Notes: generated from the sequence alone by a model not told the origin. Positions 16,848 to 25,726 are shown, numbered from the stretch's first letter. The stretch is 64,000 nt of DNA from Bordetella sp. BOR01 (GCF_019218885.1 NZ_JAHUWT010000006.1:124001-188000); one strand, 5' to 3'. Numbers and translations are program-made.

Positions 16848-17615
16848 ATGACCGCTTCCATGAACCTGGTCGTGCGCACGCTGGACGTGCTGCGAGCGCT
16901 GAACAAGCAGACGCATTGCTCTTTGCGCGATCTGCACCAAGCGACCGGCATCCCGAAGCCCACGGTGCACAGGCTATTGAACACCCTGAAGAACGAGGGC
17001 TATATACGATCGGACGTAGTCAAGGGCGTGTATTCGCTTACCGAGAAAGTGCGCCTGTTAAGCGATGGATATACCGAACACGATCTCGTGGTTGAACTCG
17101 GCGCGCCGGTATTGCTGCGCACCACGCGCCAGACCGGCCTGCCCTTCGCCATCGGCGTCGCTGATCGCAGCCGCATGGTGGTCCGTTACAGCAGCATGCC
17201 ATACAGCCCCATCGCGCCGGAGCACACGACTATCGGAAACTCCCACCACATGGCGCGTTCCGCCATGGGCCTGGCCTTCCTGGCGTTCTGCAGCGCTGCC
17301 GAGCAAGAACGCCTGCTGCACTGGCTATCGCTGGAATCGACCGAATCGGCCTGGAGGTCGGCTGAGCGAGTCCTGCGCGCAGATATCGCGCTGGTCCGCA
17401 AGCGGGGTTTTGCGCTGCGTCGCCCAGACCCCAAACATACCAGTGCGACGCTGGCGGTGCCCATCCGGCATCAGGGAAGAACCTTGGGCGTGCTCTCGCT
17501 GACCACATTTCCATCGCTGCTCAATGGTGCCGCGATCACCGACTTTACCGAATTGTTGATACGCACCAGCAAGGAAATCGGCGTCGCCGTCGATCAGCAC
17601 CAGCAAAACATCTAG
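16848..17615 (+). CDS. IclR family transcriptional regulator (MhpR-like)
   Basis: 255 residues. The winged helix-turn-helix (about 6-66: SLRDLHQATGIPKPTVHRLLNTLKNEGYIRSD) precedes the effector domain, whose SLTEKVRLLSDGYTEHDLV linker and GLAFLAFCSAAEQ segment resemble MhpR, a regulator of phenylpropionate degradation in enteric bacteria. It is divergent from the amidohydrolase operon and followed by an FAH-family gene on the same strand, so it may control both. Effector unknown. Confidence 0.9.
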   Translation: MTASMNLVVRTLDVLRALNKQTHCSLRDLHQATGIPKPTVHRLLNTLKNEGYIRSDVVKGVYSLTEKVRLLSDGYTEHDLVVELGAPVLLRTTRQTGLPFAIGVADRSRMVVRYSSMPYSPIAPEHTTIGNSHHMARSAMGLAFLAFCSAAEQERLLHWLSLESTESAWRSAERVLRADIALVRKRGFALRRPDPKHTSATLAVPIRHQGRTLGVLSLTTFPSLLNGAAITDFTELLIRTSKEIGVAVDQHQQNI

Positions 17616-17622
17616 CCGCTTT

Positions 17623-17639
17623 ATTCCGCAGCACGGAAT
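17623..17639. promoter_or_regulatory. Inverted repeat ATTCCG/CGGAAT after the IclR gene
   Basis: ATTCCG (17623-17628) and CGGAAT (17634-17639) flank a 5-base loop just after the IclR stop codon and about 100 bases before the FAH gene. It may be a weak terminator or an operator for the downstream gene; there is no T-run. Low certainty. Confidence 0.3.
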
Positions 17640-17739
17640 GTTTGGCCGCCATACTTTGCGCAGGCAGCAGCGCACGATATCTTGCACCGCATGGCCGGCG
17701 CGGGTTGCCGGACGAACCGTCGGAATCAAGGAGAGGTGA

Positions 17740-18723
17740 ATGAAGCTTGCAAGCTACGCGCGAGATGGCCGTGCACGGATCGGATTCATCGTTGGCGAAT
17801 ATCTTCTGGATGTCCACGATGTGCTATCGCGCACGAACACGAACGGCAACTCTCCGGTCGCGACCGACGCCGACATCCATGCCTGGATTGAAGGCGGCGA
17901 TGCCGCCTGGAAAGTCCTGCGCGCGGCGGCCGATTCCGTGGCCGATCTGGACGTGCCCCGGCATGCGCTACGGGATATGACCCTGCTGCCCGCCGTACAG
18001 CGACCGTCCAAAATCTGTTGCCTGGCCTTGAACAACAGCGCCAATGCCGACCGCATCATGAGCGGCCCCAAGCATCCCGCGATTTTCACCAAGCCGTCGT
18101 CGGCGCTGGTGGGGCACGGCGGCGCCATCCGGCTCAAGCCGCACTACGGCCGGGTACATCCGGAACCCGAACTGGCCCTCATCATCGGCCAGGGCGGTGC
18201 AGACATCCCGGCCGAACGCGCCTACGAACATGTTTTTGGCTACACCGCACACAATGACCTCACGTCGCCTACGATGCGCGGCGAAGACACTTTTCACTAC
18301 CGCGCCATTCATCCCGCCGAGGGCGCCGCCGAGGGCGTGCGCTATGTGGACTCGCATGTATCCTACCCAGGCCGCTACAAGGGCGCCGATACGTTTTCGG
18401 CGCTGGGCCCGTGGATTGTGACGCGCGACGAAATTCCCGACCCGCATGCGCTGGACATCGAATGCCACGTCGGCGAGGAACGCTATGCCAGCGACAACAC
18501 CGCCAATCTGTTCCACAAGACGCCAGAAGTCATAGCCTTTGTGTCGTCGTTCATGACGCTCTTCCCTGGCGACGTGATCTCGCTGGGCACCGCCCTGGCA
18601 GCCGGCGGGAAACCCGGCCGCGCCGTCCAGAATGCCGACCTGAACCAGATGCAAGGCCCCGTATCCGTGACCATCGAACGCATCGGCAAGCTGAGCAATC
18701 CCATCCAGCACTCAGGCCGGTAA
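17740..18723 (+). CDS. FAH family hydrolase
   Basis: 327 residues from an ATG with GGAGAGG 4 bases upstream. It has an N-terminal cap region (1-85) and a FAH catalytic domain with HPEPELALIIG (metal-binding Glu pair, about 147-157), YTAHNDLTSPTMRGEDTFHY, and FPGDVISLGTALAAGGKP. It fits acylpyruvate or 2-hydroxymuconate-type hydrolases, isomerases and decarboxylases; substrate not readable. It is co-oriented with the MhpR-like regulator and is a second member of the family in this window, only distantly similar to the protein at 5454-6323. Confidence 0.87.
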   Translation: MKLASYARDGRARIGFIVGEYLLDVHDVLSRTNTNGNSPVATDADIHAWIEGGDAAWKVLRAAADSVADLDVPRHALRDMTLLPAVQRPSKICCLALNNSANADRIMSGPKHPAIFTKPSSALVGHGGAIRLKPHYGRVHPEPELALIIGQGGADIPAERAYEHVFGYTAHNDLTSPTMRGEDTFHYRAIHPAEGAAEGVRYVDSHVSYPGRYKGADTFSALGPWIVTRDEIPDPHALDIECHVGEERYASDNTANLFHKTPEVIAFVSSFMTLFPGDVISLGTALAAGGKPGRAVQNADLNQMQGPVSVTIERIGKLSNPIQHSGR

Positions 18724-18734
18724 GCGCAACGGCG

Positions 18735-18761
18735 CAGGCGGATGCATCGCGCAGCCGCCTG
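18735..18761. terminator. Hairpin between convergent genes
   Basis: CAGGCGG (18735-18741) pairs perfectly with CCGCCTG (18755-18761), and flanking GGC/GCC can extend the stem with one bulge. It lies between the convergent FAH and alpha/beta hydrolase genes, 12 to 14 bases from each stop, suiting a shared terminator. No T-run is present. Confidence 0.45.
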
Positions 18762-18774
18762 GTGCCAACCCACC

Positions 18775-20496
18775 CTAACGCTGGCGGGCGGCCGCCACAG
18801 CGCGCTTGAGCGCCGCAAGCGACTCGGGTGTCCAGCCCGAGGGCGAGGTCAGGCTGGCCCAGGCATCCACGTAATGGTCGAACGCATAGACGTGCCCGTG
18901 CCCCTTGGGCGGCTCGACCGCCAGCGCCAGGTCGAAGGCCAACTGCAAGAACGTCACCACCGGAATCCAGCGTATATCAGGCGAGACATCGGGCCCCAGC
19001 GGCGGCACCATCCAGTCCGGCCGGCGCCACAAGGCCCGCGGATCGAAGAACGTCACGGCATCGCTGGCGTACTGCAGGAACACCACGCGGAAATCGCCCC
19101 AGGGCTGCGGCGCCCGGTCCAGCGCATTTTCCTGCGCCGTGAAGCGCACCACCGAACCATCGCCGAAGGTCGGCAACCAGGCCGGCGATCCGGCATTGCG
19201 ATCTGCCGTCACCGCCTGCCAGGTTGGCGTATTGAACGGCGGCCCCGACCACAAGGCGCCCTGGTAAGGCGCACCGATCACCTGATACAGGTCATGGCTG
19301 AGGTCGCCGTTCAGCGCACCCAGGCTAAGGCCCTGCAAATAGAGCCGTGGACGGTGCCGCGGATCCAGCCCACGCCAGTGACCGTACACCGTGGCAAACA
19401 CCGCCCGCGCCGTCTCTACCCCGTAGTCGGGCTCGGCCAGCAAGGCCAGCCAGCTCAGCAGATAGGAATACTGCACCGACACCGTCGCCACATCGCCATG
19501 CAGCACGTATTCCAGCGCCGACTGGCTTTCCGGATCTACCCAGCCCGTGCCCGTGGGGGTGGCGATGACCAGGTTCGCCCGGTCGAAGGCCCCTATCCGC
19601 AGCAGCTCGCGCAGCGCCAGGTCGGCGCGCTCACGCGGCGACGCCGCCGAATTCAGGCCCACATACACGCGCAAGGGTTCGCGTGCCGGTTGGCCTGCAA
19701 GGCGTTCGATGTCCGCGGCATCCGGCCCCGCCGCCACCATGCGCCGGCCCTGGCGGCCAACCCGCTGCCAGTCGATCAGCGAACCCGGGCCGCCAGTCTT
19801 GTCCGCTGCCACGGGTTGCGCGATATCGTCTTCGACCAGCGCATCCAGGCGGCTGTAGATCTGGTCCGCCCAGCGCATGGCACCATGCGCCAGCACGCCA
19901 TTGCCTATCGTCCAGAACAGCGCAGCCGTGATCACCACCGCCAGCAGCATCGCGGCCTGTCGCGACAGCACGCGCGACAGCCCCCGGGACACCCACCGTG
20001 CCAGCCAGCCGGCCAGCCGCCCAAGCCCCAGCAAGCAGGCAAACGTCAACAAGGCCAGGCCCGCGATGGTCCAAGGGCCCGCGCTGTCGATGTCCGGCAT
20101 CTGCATCAGCGCGCGCAGCCGGTTCTGCCAGCCCGTGGCCCACCACAGCGCCAGGATCGCCGTCACGACGCAGGCTGCCAGCACCAGCATCACGCCGATC
20201 TGGTGTGCCCGGAGCGGCAGCGTCGGCAAGGCCAGTGCGCGCCAGATCCGGCGCAACAGCACCCCCAGGCCGTAGCCCACCGCCAGGCAGAAACCGCCCA
20301 GCACGCCCTGCACCAGCGGCGACCGCGGCACCAGCGAGGGGGTCAGCGACGCCGCGAAAAACAAAGTGCCCAGCACCAGCCCGATGCCACAGAAAGAGGT
20401 ACCGCGCTCGGACGACAAAAACCCTGGAAAGGTCAAACGACGCATGGCGCGCATGCCTCCTGGCAGCCCTTTTGGAACGCCGATAATATCTGACAA
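18775..20496 (-). CDS. Membrane alpha/beta hydrolase (Abhydrolase_9 family)
   Basis: 573 residues. The N-terminal third has about five hydrophobic segments (about 27-45, 65-83, 98-116, 140-155, 178-198), as in the Abhydrolase_9 N-terminal domain. The C-terminal part is an alpha/beta hydrolase with nucleophile motif GLSLG at about residue 391 and a conserved WTGPPFNTP-like region (here LWSGPPFNTPTW). The function of this family is poorly known; esterase or lipase activity at the membrane is likely. Next to unrelated genes. Confidence 0.85.
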   Translation of the reverse strand: MSDIIGVPKGLPGGMRAMRRLTFPGFLSSERGTSFCGIGLVLGTLFFAASLTPSLVPRSPLVQGVLGGFCLAVGYGLGVLLRRIWRALALPTLPLRAHQIGVMLVLAACVVTAILALWWATGWQNRLRALMQMPDIDSAGPWTIAGLALLTFACLLGLGRLAGWLARWVSRGLSRVLSRQAAMLLAVVITAALFWTIGNGVLAHGAMRWADQIYSRLDALVEDDIAQPVAADKTGGPGSLIDWQRVGRQGRRMVAAGPDAADIERLAGQPAREPLRVYVGLNSAASPRERADLALRELLRIGAFDRANLVIATPTGTGWVDPESQSALEYVLHGDVATVSVQYSYLLSWLALLAEPDYGVETARAVFATVYGHWRGLDPRHRPRLYLQGLSLGALNGDLSHDLYQVIGAPYQGALWSGPPFNTPTWQAVTADRNAGSPAWLPTFGDGSVVRFTAQENALDRAPQPWGDFRVVFLQYASDAVTFFDPRALWRRPDWMVPPLGPDVSPDIRWIPVVTFLQLAFDLALAVEPPKGHGHVYAFDHYVDAWASLTSPSGWTPESLAALKRAVAAARQR

Positions 20497-20584
20497 AAGA
20501 GAAAAAACGGCGATTTCGTCGAGCCGGTGCGAATGGCCGGTTTATAGAAGCCTGCCATTCCTGAAAGGAATCAGGGCTGTCCGG

Positions 20585-21019
20585 TCAAGAACCCGGGCTG
20601 TTCCTTAGAACTGTTTCCCCCGTACGGGGATTCGTCAGCGTGACATTTTCCAGCGCCTTGATGCGCCATTGGCCAGCCTGCCGCGTCAGCACGGCCAGGA
20701 TCAGCGTATCGACAGCGTGCGGGCCTGCCGGATGCGCTGCGCCGACTGCCAGGCGGCTCCAGAAATGTATGACTGCCGCGTCGTCGCCTATCACGGCCAC
20801 GTCGATCAATTCGTTCTCGAGCGTTGAATCGCTGTAGATGGTGGCGTGGATGGGAGCATGCAACTTGACGATCTCATCGACGCCGCGCACGTAGTGTGCG
20901 AACCGGTTCACGAACGTTGCATCGTCATGGAACAACGTTCCGAGGGATTGCATGTCGTGATTGTTCCAGGCGGCCTGGAATGCGCCAGGGGTGTCTTCGG
21001 GTTGGTTCAGTTGAATCAT
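20585..21019 (-). CDS. SgcJ/EcaC family NTF2-like protein
   Basis: 144 residues from the ATG at 21019; upstream in-frame residues are atypical. NTF2-like fold: an N-terminal helix with AWNNHDMQSLGTLFHDDATFVNRFAHYVRG, then strands (DDAAVIHFWSRL, DTLILAVLTRQAGQWRIKALENVTL). Members of this group have no established general function; calcium/calmodulin-dependent association-like or isomerase roles are only suggested. It is a single gene with a 34-base gap to the divergent acetyltransferase remnant. Confidence 0.8.
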   Translation of the reverse strand: MIQLNQPEDTPGAFQAAWNNHDMQSLGTLFHDDATFVNRFAHYVRGVDEIVKLHAPIHATIYSDSTLENELIDVAVIGDDAAVIHFWSRLAVGAAHPAGPHAVDTLILAVLTRQAGQWRIKALENVTLTNPRTGETVLRNSPGS

Positions 21020-21053
21020 GGGGGCCTCATGAGCATCTGTATGAAGGATACGC

Positions 21054-21392
21054 ATGCAGATGGAAGATGCCAAGATGGACGAAATCGGAGTCTGCGAGTG
21101 ACGGGCCAGCGAATTAAGGGTGCGAACAGCGCAACAAGGCGAACGCACGGCGTCGATTGCGATATTCGACAGGCCCGGCGGCGTGGGGCTTCTGAATTTC
21201 GCGCTGGTGCTGCCGCACTACAGAGGCAGAGGCGCTGGGCGGGACATGATGCAGGCGGCCCTGGACCATGCGTTTGAACAGGAGTTCTGGACCTTGCATT
21301 TTTTGCCTGCAGCCACGAGGTCGAATTCGAGAGATGGGAAAGCTGGTTTCGATTACGACTATATCGTGATGCAAAGCGTGAAGATTCAATAG
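21054..21392 (+). pseudogene. Remnant of a GNAT acetyltransferase with an in-frame stop
   Basis: From the ATG at 21054 the frame reads 15 codons to a TGA at 21099-21101, then continues openly to the TAG at 21390-21392. The second part holds the acetyl-CoA binding motif LPHYRGRGAGRDMMQAAL and preceding strands (TASIAIFDRPGGVGLLNFALV) of a GNAT enzyme. A GTG at 21120 could make a 90-residue product, but it lacks the N-terminal third of the fold and the C terminus looks disturbed. Most likely a decaying gene. Confidence 0.5.
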
Positions 21393-21754
21393 GCTGTATG
21401 CATGATTCATCCGAACGGGCCCGTCGGAAATCCTGTATGCGGGCGATCAACCAAATAGCGCAGTTGCAGTAGAGCTATGCAATTTCACTATATCAATATC
21501 GAATAATCCGATAATTAAATATTCTTGTGACAAATAGCCAACATAGCTAAATTGAACAAGCGCTCAGGCCGCATCTCTCGAAGGTGAAGATGGGTTCGCA
21601 CTCCACTTTGCAGTGCTGCCCGCGTTTCCCGCCTTCTGCTCTGGCGCTGAAGTAGCGATCAGTCACGCCACCGCCTGCCAGGCAGGGCGCGCCATTTCCG
21701 TTGCCGACTGAGGCGCGGCATGCGCCCTTCAGAGCAAATTCAAGGAGAACTTAC
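21393..21754 (+). promoter_or_regulatory. Gene-free, partly AT-rich upstream region of the dehydrogenase operon
   Basis: 362 bases without a convincing gene. 21485-21550 is strongly AT-rich and carries TCACTATATCAATATCG (21485-21501), nearly identical to a motif upstream of the Bug gene at 24290. A short CCTGC/GCAGG dyad is at 21674-21686. An AAGGAG at 21742-21747 serves the GTG start at 21755. The long leader from the AT-rich part suggests the promoter is around 21485-21550. Confidence 0.5.
21485..21501. repeat. 17-base ACTATATC-type motif, copy 1
   Basis: TCACTATATCAATATCG, matching 16 of 17 bases with the copy at 24188-24204. Both copies precede transcription units of the same low-GC module, so they are likely sites for one shared regulator or promoter elements. 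Confidence 0.6.
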
Positions 21755-22672
21755 GTGGCCCTTCAAAAAATCGGTGTGATCGGCTTGGGATTGATGGGGG
21801 GGAACATATGCCGTCGTCTTCTGAACGCGGCCACCTTCGACGTGACCGTGACCGATGTCGACCCGGCCAAGGCCCAGGAACTCGCCGGTTGCGGCGCCCG
21901 TGCCGCGGCCTCGGTCGATGAGGTGGTTCAATCCTGCGACATTGTCGCCATCAGCTTGCCCAATCCCGCGATTGTGAAGGACGCGCTGCTCAAAGAAAGT
22001 ACCCGCATCGCGATGAAAAAGGGGTTGGTGATTCTCGATTTCAGCACACTCGATGCCACGACCAGCAAAGACGTCTCGGCTGCGTTGGCAGCCAACGATG
22101 TGCTTTATGTTGACACGCCCGTCAGCGGAGGCCCAGCCGAAGCCGTGAAAGGCGCGCTCACCATCATCATTGGTGCGCGTAAGGACGAGTTGCCGACGGC
22201 GATGCCTGTTCTGAATGCGCTGGGAACGTCGATTCATTTCGCCGACGCACGCGGCGCCGGCAGCACGATCAAGCTCGTCAACAACGTGATATCGCTCGGA
22301 AACGTACTAATCGCGGCCGAAGCCCTCGTGCTTGGCGCCAAAGCCGGTGTCGATGGAGGAACGATGTTCCGCATTCTGCAGCATTGCGGCGCGCGCTCCC
22401 TCAGTTTGGTCAAGCGGTTTCCCAAAGCGCTCAAAGGCAATTTCACGCCAGGTTTCATGGTTGATTTAGCCGAAAAAGACTTGGCGCTGGCGCTCGACAT
22501 GGCGCACAAGATGAAGGTGCCGATGATGATGGCAAGCCTCAGCCATGACATCTATCTCACGGCCAGCAAGAGCGGCCGCGGCACGCTCGATACGAGTGCC
22601 GTCTTGCAGTATTTGGAAGAGATGAATGGCATCGAGGTGCGTGGCGAGACGGAAGTTGTTGTCAATGCCTGA
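21755..22672 (+). CDS. 3-hydroxyisobutyrate dehydrogenase-family NAD(P)-dependent oxidoreductase
   Basis: 305 residues from a GTG with AAGGAG 7 bases upstream. The N-terminal Rossmann motif GVIGLGLMGGN (about 6-16), the substrate-binding DTPVSGGPAEA (about 122-132) and the catalytic lysine in GAGSTIKLVNN (about 168-178) define the beta-hydroxyacid dehydrogenase family (3-hydroxyisobutyrate, tartronate semialdehyde, or similar substrates). With the aldehyde dehydrogenase gene that follows, it suggests oxidation of a hydroxy acid to a semialdehyde and then to an acid or dicarboxylate. The gene is visibly less GC-rich than most neighbours. Confidence 0.9.
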   Translation: MALQKIGVIGLGLMGGNICRRLLNAATFDVTVTDVDPAKAQELAGCGARAAASVDEVVQSCDIVAISLPNPAIVKDALLKESTRIAMKKGLVILDFSTLDATTSKDVSAALAANDVLYVDTPVSGGPAEAVKGALTIIIGARKDELPTAMPVLNALGTSIHFADARGAGSTIKLVNNVISLGNVLIAAEALVLGAKAGVDGGTMFRILQHCGARSLSLVKRFPKALKGNFTPGFMVDLAEKDLALALDMAHKMKVPMMMASLSHDIYLTASKSGRGTLDTSAVLQYLEEMNGIEVRGETEVVVNA

Positions 22673-22714
22673 TTCGCCAGCAGGCACAAGAAGATAACTA
22701 AAGGAGTGGCCAGC

Positions 22715-24142
22715 ATGGCGGAATACCCCAAGATCCAACTTTATATCGGCGGGGCCTGGAAGAGCGCGGACGGAGGGGCGGTGATCAACCCGTCCGATGG
22801 ACGCGTGATCGGCACTGTGCCCTATGCCAGCCGAACTGATCTCGATGACGCACTCACCGCAGCCGCTGAAGGGTTCAAGGCCTGGTCGCGTATGAGCCCC
22901 TTGGAGCGGGCCGAGATCTTATGCAAGGCAACGGCTCTGATGCACGAGCGCATCGACGACATCGCCTATGCCATGACGCTCGAGCAGGGTAAACCGCTGC
23001 AACAGTCACGCCTGGAGGTCGTGCGCGGCAGCGGGATCATCCAATGGGACGCAGAGGAAGGGCGCCGCAGTTATGGCCGAATCATTCCCTATGACGCCGG
23101 AATGAGGGTTTCGACCATGCGTCAGCCGATCGGTGTCGTGGCGGGATTTTCACCGTGGAACTTCCCTGTGACCTCGCCCGCCCGCAAGATCGGCGGCGCA
23201 CTGGCCGCCGGATGCTCGATGGTGCTGAAAGCATCCGAAGAGACGCCTGGCGGCGCGGTGCAGTTGGTGAAAGCTTTCGAGGATGCAGGATTGCCCAAGG
23301 GTGTGCTGAACCTGGTGTTTGGCGTGCCGTCGGAGATATCCGAGACACTGATTCCTGATCCGCGCGTGCGTTTGGTGACGTTCACGGGCTCGGTGCCCGT
23401 GGGGAAAAAATTGGCGGCGCTGGCAGCTGAGCATATGAAGCCCTCGCTGATGGAACTGGGTGGCCATGGACCGGTCATCGTGTGCGACGACGTCGATCCG
23501 GCGAACGTCGCAAAGGCTGCCGCGATTGGAAAGTCGCGCAATTCCGGCCAAGTTTGCACGGCGCCAACGCGCTTCTTCGTCGAAGAGGCCATCTACAGCC
23601 GCTTCATTACAGCCTTCGCGCAAGCAGCAGCCGCCGTCAAGGAAGGCGACGGCCTGGATGCATCCGTGCAGATGGGCCCGGTCGCCAATGAGAGACGTCT
23701 GGCCGCGATGGAAACAATGGTCGCCGACGCGCGCGCCAAGGGTGGGAAAGTCATGTGTGGTGGCGATCGCATCGGCACTCGCGGCTATCACTATCCACTT
23801 ACCGTGATTGCCGATTGCACCGATGAGATGCGGGCCATGACAGAGGAGCCATTCGGGCCTTTGGCGCTGGTAGCGCCGGTCAAGAACCTGGATGAGGCGA
23901 TCGCGAAAGCCAATGCATTGCCTTATGGCCTGACGGGCTATGCCTTCACTCACTCAGCGCGCAAGGTTGACCAGATATCGGACCAGATCGAGGTCGGCAA
24001 CCTGTCTATCAATCACTTCGCTGGTTCGATTGCCGAGGCACCATTTGGCGGCGTGAAGGACAGCGGCTTTGGCCGGGAAGGCGGTGTAGAGGGCCTGTAC
24101 AACTATACGGTGGTCAAGAGCATCGTGCACCTGACCACTTGA
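22715..24142 (+). CDS. NAD(P)-dependent aldehyde (succinate-semialdehyde-type) dehydrogenase
   Basis: 475 residues from the ATG at 22715 with AAGGAG upstream. ALDH family landmarks: the PWNFPVTSPARKIGGALAAG coenzyme region (about 149-168), the general-base glutamate in LMELGGHGP, the catalytic cysteine in NSGQVCTAPTRFFV, and FGGVKDSGFGREGG near the C terminus, like succinate-semialdehyde dehydrogenases. It should oxidise the semialdehyde made by the previous enzyme. 42 bases separate the two genes, so they are probably one operon with low-GC codon use. Confidence 0.92.
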   Translation: MAEYPKIQLYIGGAWKSADGGAVINPSDGRVIGTVPYASRTDLDDALTAAAEGFKAWSRMSPLERAEILCKATALMHERIDDIAYAMTLEQGKPLQQSRLEVVRGSGIIQWDAEEGRRSYGRIIPYDAGMRVSTMRQPIGVVAGFSPWNFPVTSPARKIGGALAAGCSMVLKASEETPGGAVQLVKAFEDAGLPKGVLNLVFGVPSEISETLIPDPRVRLVTFTGSVPVGKKLAALAAEHMKPSLMELGGHGPVIVCDDVDPANVAKAAAIGKSRNSGQVCTAPTRFFVEEAIYSRFITAFAQAAAAVKEGDGLDASVQMGPVANERRLAAMETMVADARAKGGKVMCGGDRIGTRGYHYPLTVIADCTDEMRAMTEEPFGPLALVAPVKNLDEAIAKANALPYGLTGYAFTHSARKVDQISDQIEVGNLSINHFAGSIAEAPFGGVKDSGFGREGGVEGLYNYTVVKSIVHLTT

Positions 24143-24187
24143 GATTCGATGGGGGACTTGGCCATTGGCTGGCCCAGCCCCGTGAAC

Positions 24188-24204
24188 TCACTATATCTAT
24201 ATCG
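24188..24204. repeat. 17-base ACTATATC-type motif, copy 2
   Basis: TCACTATATCTATATCG, one mismatch from the copy at 21485-21501. A shorter ACTATATC recurs at 24271-24278, just before the receptor start at 24290. The repeats sit in AT-rich promoter-like DNA and likely serve common control of the module. Confidence 0.6.
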
Positions 24205-24289
24205 CATTGCTTTATAGATTTGAATTCCTGCAATCGATAAGTAATACGGTCAAGGCAAATGTAGAAATCAACTATATCAGGAGACGAAG

Positions 24290-25270
24290 ATGAAATTTTT
24301 CCCCGCTCTGCACGCAGTGGCGCTGTTCATGACCGCCGCCTTTTGCGCTGGCTCGGCTTTCGCGCAAACCGCCGAATTTCCCAATCGGCCGATTCACTTG
24401 GTTTCCGGCTTCGCCCCAGGCGGCGCAACCGACCTCGTGGCGCGCATTGTGGCCCAGGGCGCGGGAGAAGTGCTCGGCCAGACAGTCGTGGTAGAGAACA
24501 AGCCCGGTGCGTCCGGCAACATCGCTGCCGGAATGGTTGCGCACTCGCCAGCGGATGGCTATTCGCTTTACTTGTGCAACGCTACCATTGCGATGCCCGC
24601 GATGTTCTCGAAATTGCCCTTCGATGCGCTCAAAGACTTCGTGCCTGTGACCATGATCGGCTATGGCCCTCAGGTACTGGCGGTTAACCCCAGGTTTCCG
24701 GTGCGTTCGGTACGCGAATTGATTGACTACGCGGCGAAGAACCCCGGCAAAGTGGACTACTCCTCCGCCGGAGTCGGGAACATCACGCACATAGCCATGG
24801 AACTATTGATTTCCATGACTGGCATGAAGCTCACTCACGTACCCTACAAAGGTGGCGCGCCGGCCACACTTGCCGCGATAAGCGGCGAGGTGCCGATGGT
24901 GATGACGACGATCAACGACGTGGTCGCCCATGCCAAGCAGGGCACGCTGGTGCCGCTGGCGATTTCCAGCAAGGAGCGAAGCAAAATACTGCCGAATGTG
25001 CCAACGATGGAGGAAGCCGGCGTGCCAGGCTACGAAGCGAGTTCCTGGTACGGCATTCTAGCTCCAGCGGGCACACCCAAACCGGTGGTGGACAAGCTCT
25101 ACAAGGCGATCGTCAACGGCACGACTAAATCCGGCCTGAGCGAGAAACTGGTGGCGTCGGGTATGGACGTCGTATTCATGGGTCCGGAAGCCTTCGCTAA
25201 ATTCCTGGATCAGGAAACGAACAAGTGGAACGGGATTATTGCTGACGCCAATATCTCCGTTGATGAGTGA
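24290..25270 (+). CDS. Bug family (TctC) solute receptor
   Basis: 326 residues. A signal peptide (about 1-26, ending GSAFAQTAEF) precedes FPNRPIHLVSGFAPGG, VVENKPGASGN and SPADGYSLYLCN, the Bug landmarks. GGAG lies 6-9 bases before the ATG. It has its own upstream region with ACTATATC motifs shared with the dehydrogenase pair, so it likely binds the hydroxy acid or aldehyde precursor those enzymes oxidise. No TctA/TctB partner is encoded nearby. Confidence 0.93.
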   Translation: MKFFPALHAVALFMTAAFCAGSAFAQTAEFPNRPIHLVSGFAPGGATDLVARIVAQGAGEVLGQTVVVENKPGASGNIAAGMVAHSPADGYSLYLCNATIAMPAMFSKLPFDALKDFVPVTMIGYGPQVLAVNPRFPVRSVRELIDYAAKNPGKVDYSSAGVGNITHIAMELLISMTGMKLTHVPYKGGAPATLAAISGEVPMVMTTINDVVAHAKQGTLVPLAISSKERSKILPNVPTMEEAGVPGYEASSWYGILAPAGTPKPVVDKLYKAIVNGTTKSGLSEKLVASGMDVVFMGPEAFAKFLDQETNKWNGIIADANISVDE

Positions 25271-25360
25271 GGATCGCTGCCGCGCGTATTCATCTCGTGG
25301 GTCACAGAATACCGAATTTCATGATCTCCCATACATGAGCACATACACCCAAGCTTCCGC

Positions 25361-25726
25361 TCATCTCCGCAGATAACTCTTCCCGCCGCTGTCAGTTACG
25401 CAATACCGCCCACCTCGAGGCCCCACGCAATACAGCCCCTCTCTACACTGGCACGTCCTGCCACTCCCTGAAAAAGGTACAGACGGCGTCAATCGTTGGC
25501 CCGTCCCACCCAACGACTGACCTTGGCACGACTTCTTGGACGCGCTAACTGACCCGTCATTGCAGACGAATGTGTCTCCTTGGCAATGCGACACTCCTTC
25601 TTTGCGGCCACTACACGGGTAGTTGGCGGCGTCCGATGGCGTCGACGTCATCGCGCCGATTGCAACCGACGCCATCGCAATCAGACGGAGAATAAACACA
25701 CGCCACGGAAGCAAAGCGTCCAGCAT
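25361..25726 (-). CDS. Cys-rich secreted protein of unknown function
   Basis: 121 residues. A hydrophobic signal (about 8-30, ending PSDAA) is followed by two small Cys-rich units: YPCSGRKEGVSHCQGDTFVC...SC (four Cys) and CQCREGLYC...RYC (four Cys). Eight cysteines in about 90 exported residues suggest four disulfides. I do not recognise a characterised family. It is an orphan in an AT-richer, possibly acquired stretch, and no catalytic motif is visible. Confidence 0.7.
   Translation of the reverse strand: MLDALLPWRVFILRLIAMASVAIGAMTSTPSDAANYPCSGRKEGVSHCQGDTFVCNDGSVSASKKSCQGQSLGGTGQRLTPSVPFSGSGRTCQCREGLYCVGPRGGRYCVTDSGGKSYLRR

Noticed and set aside
21099-21101. In-frame TGA as a selenocysteine codon
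   Set aside because: No selenoprotein family fits, no obvious SECIS-like hairpin follows and the flanking region is degenerate, so gene decay is simpler.
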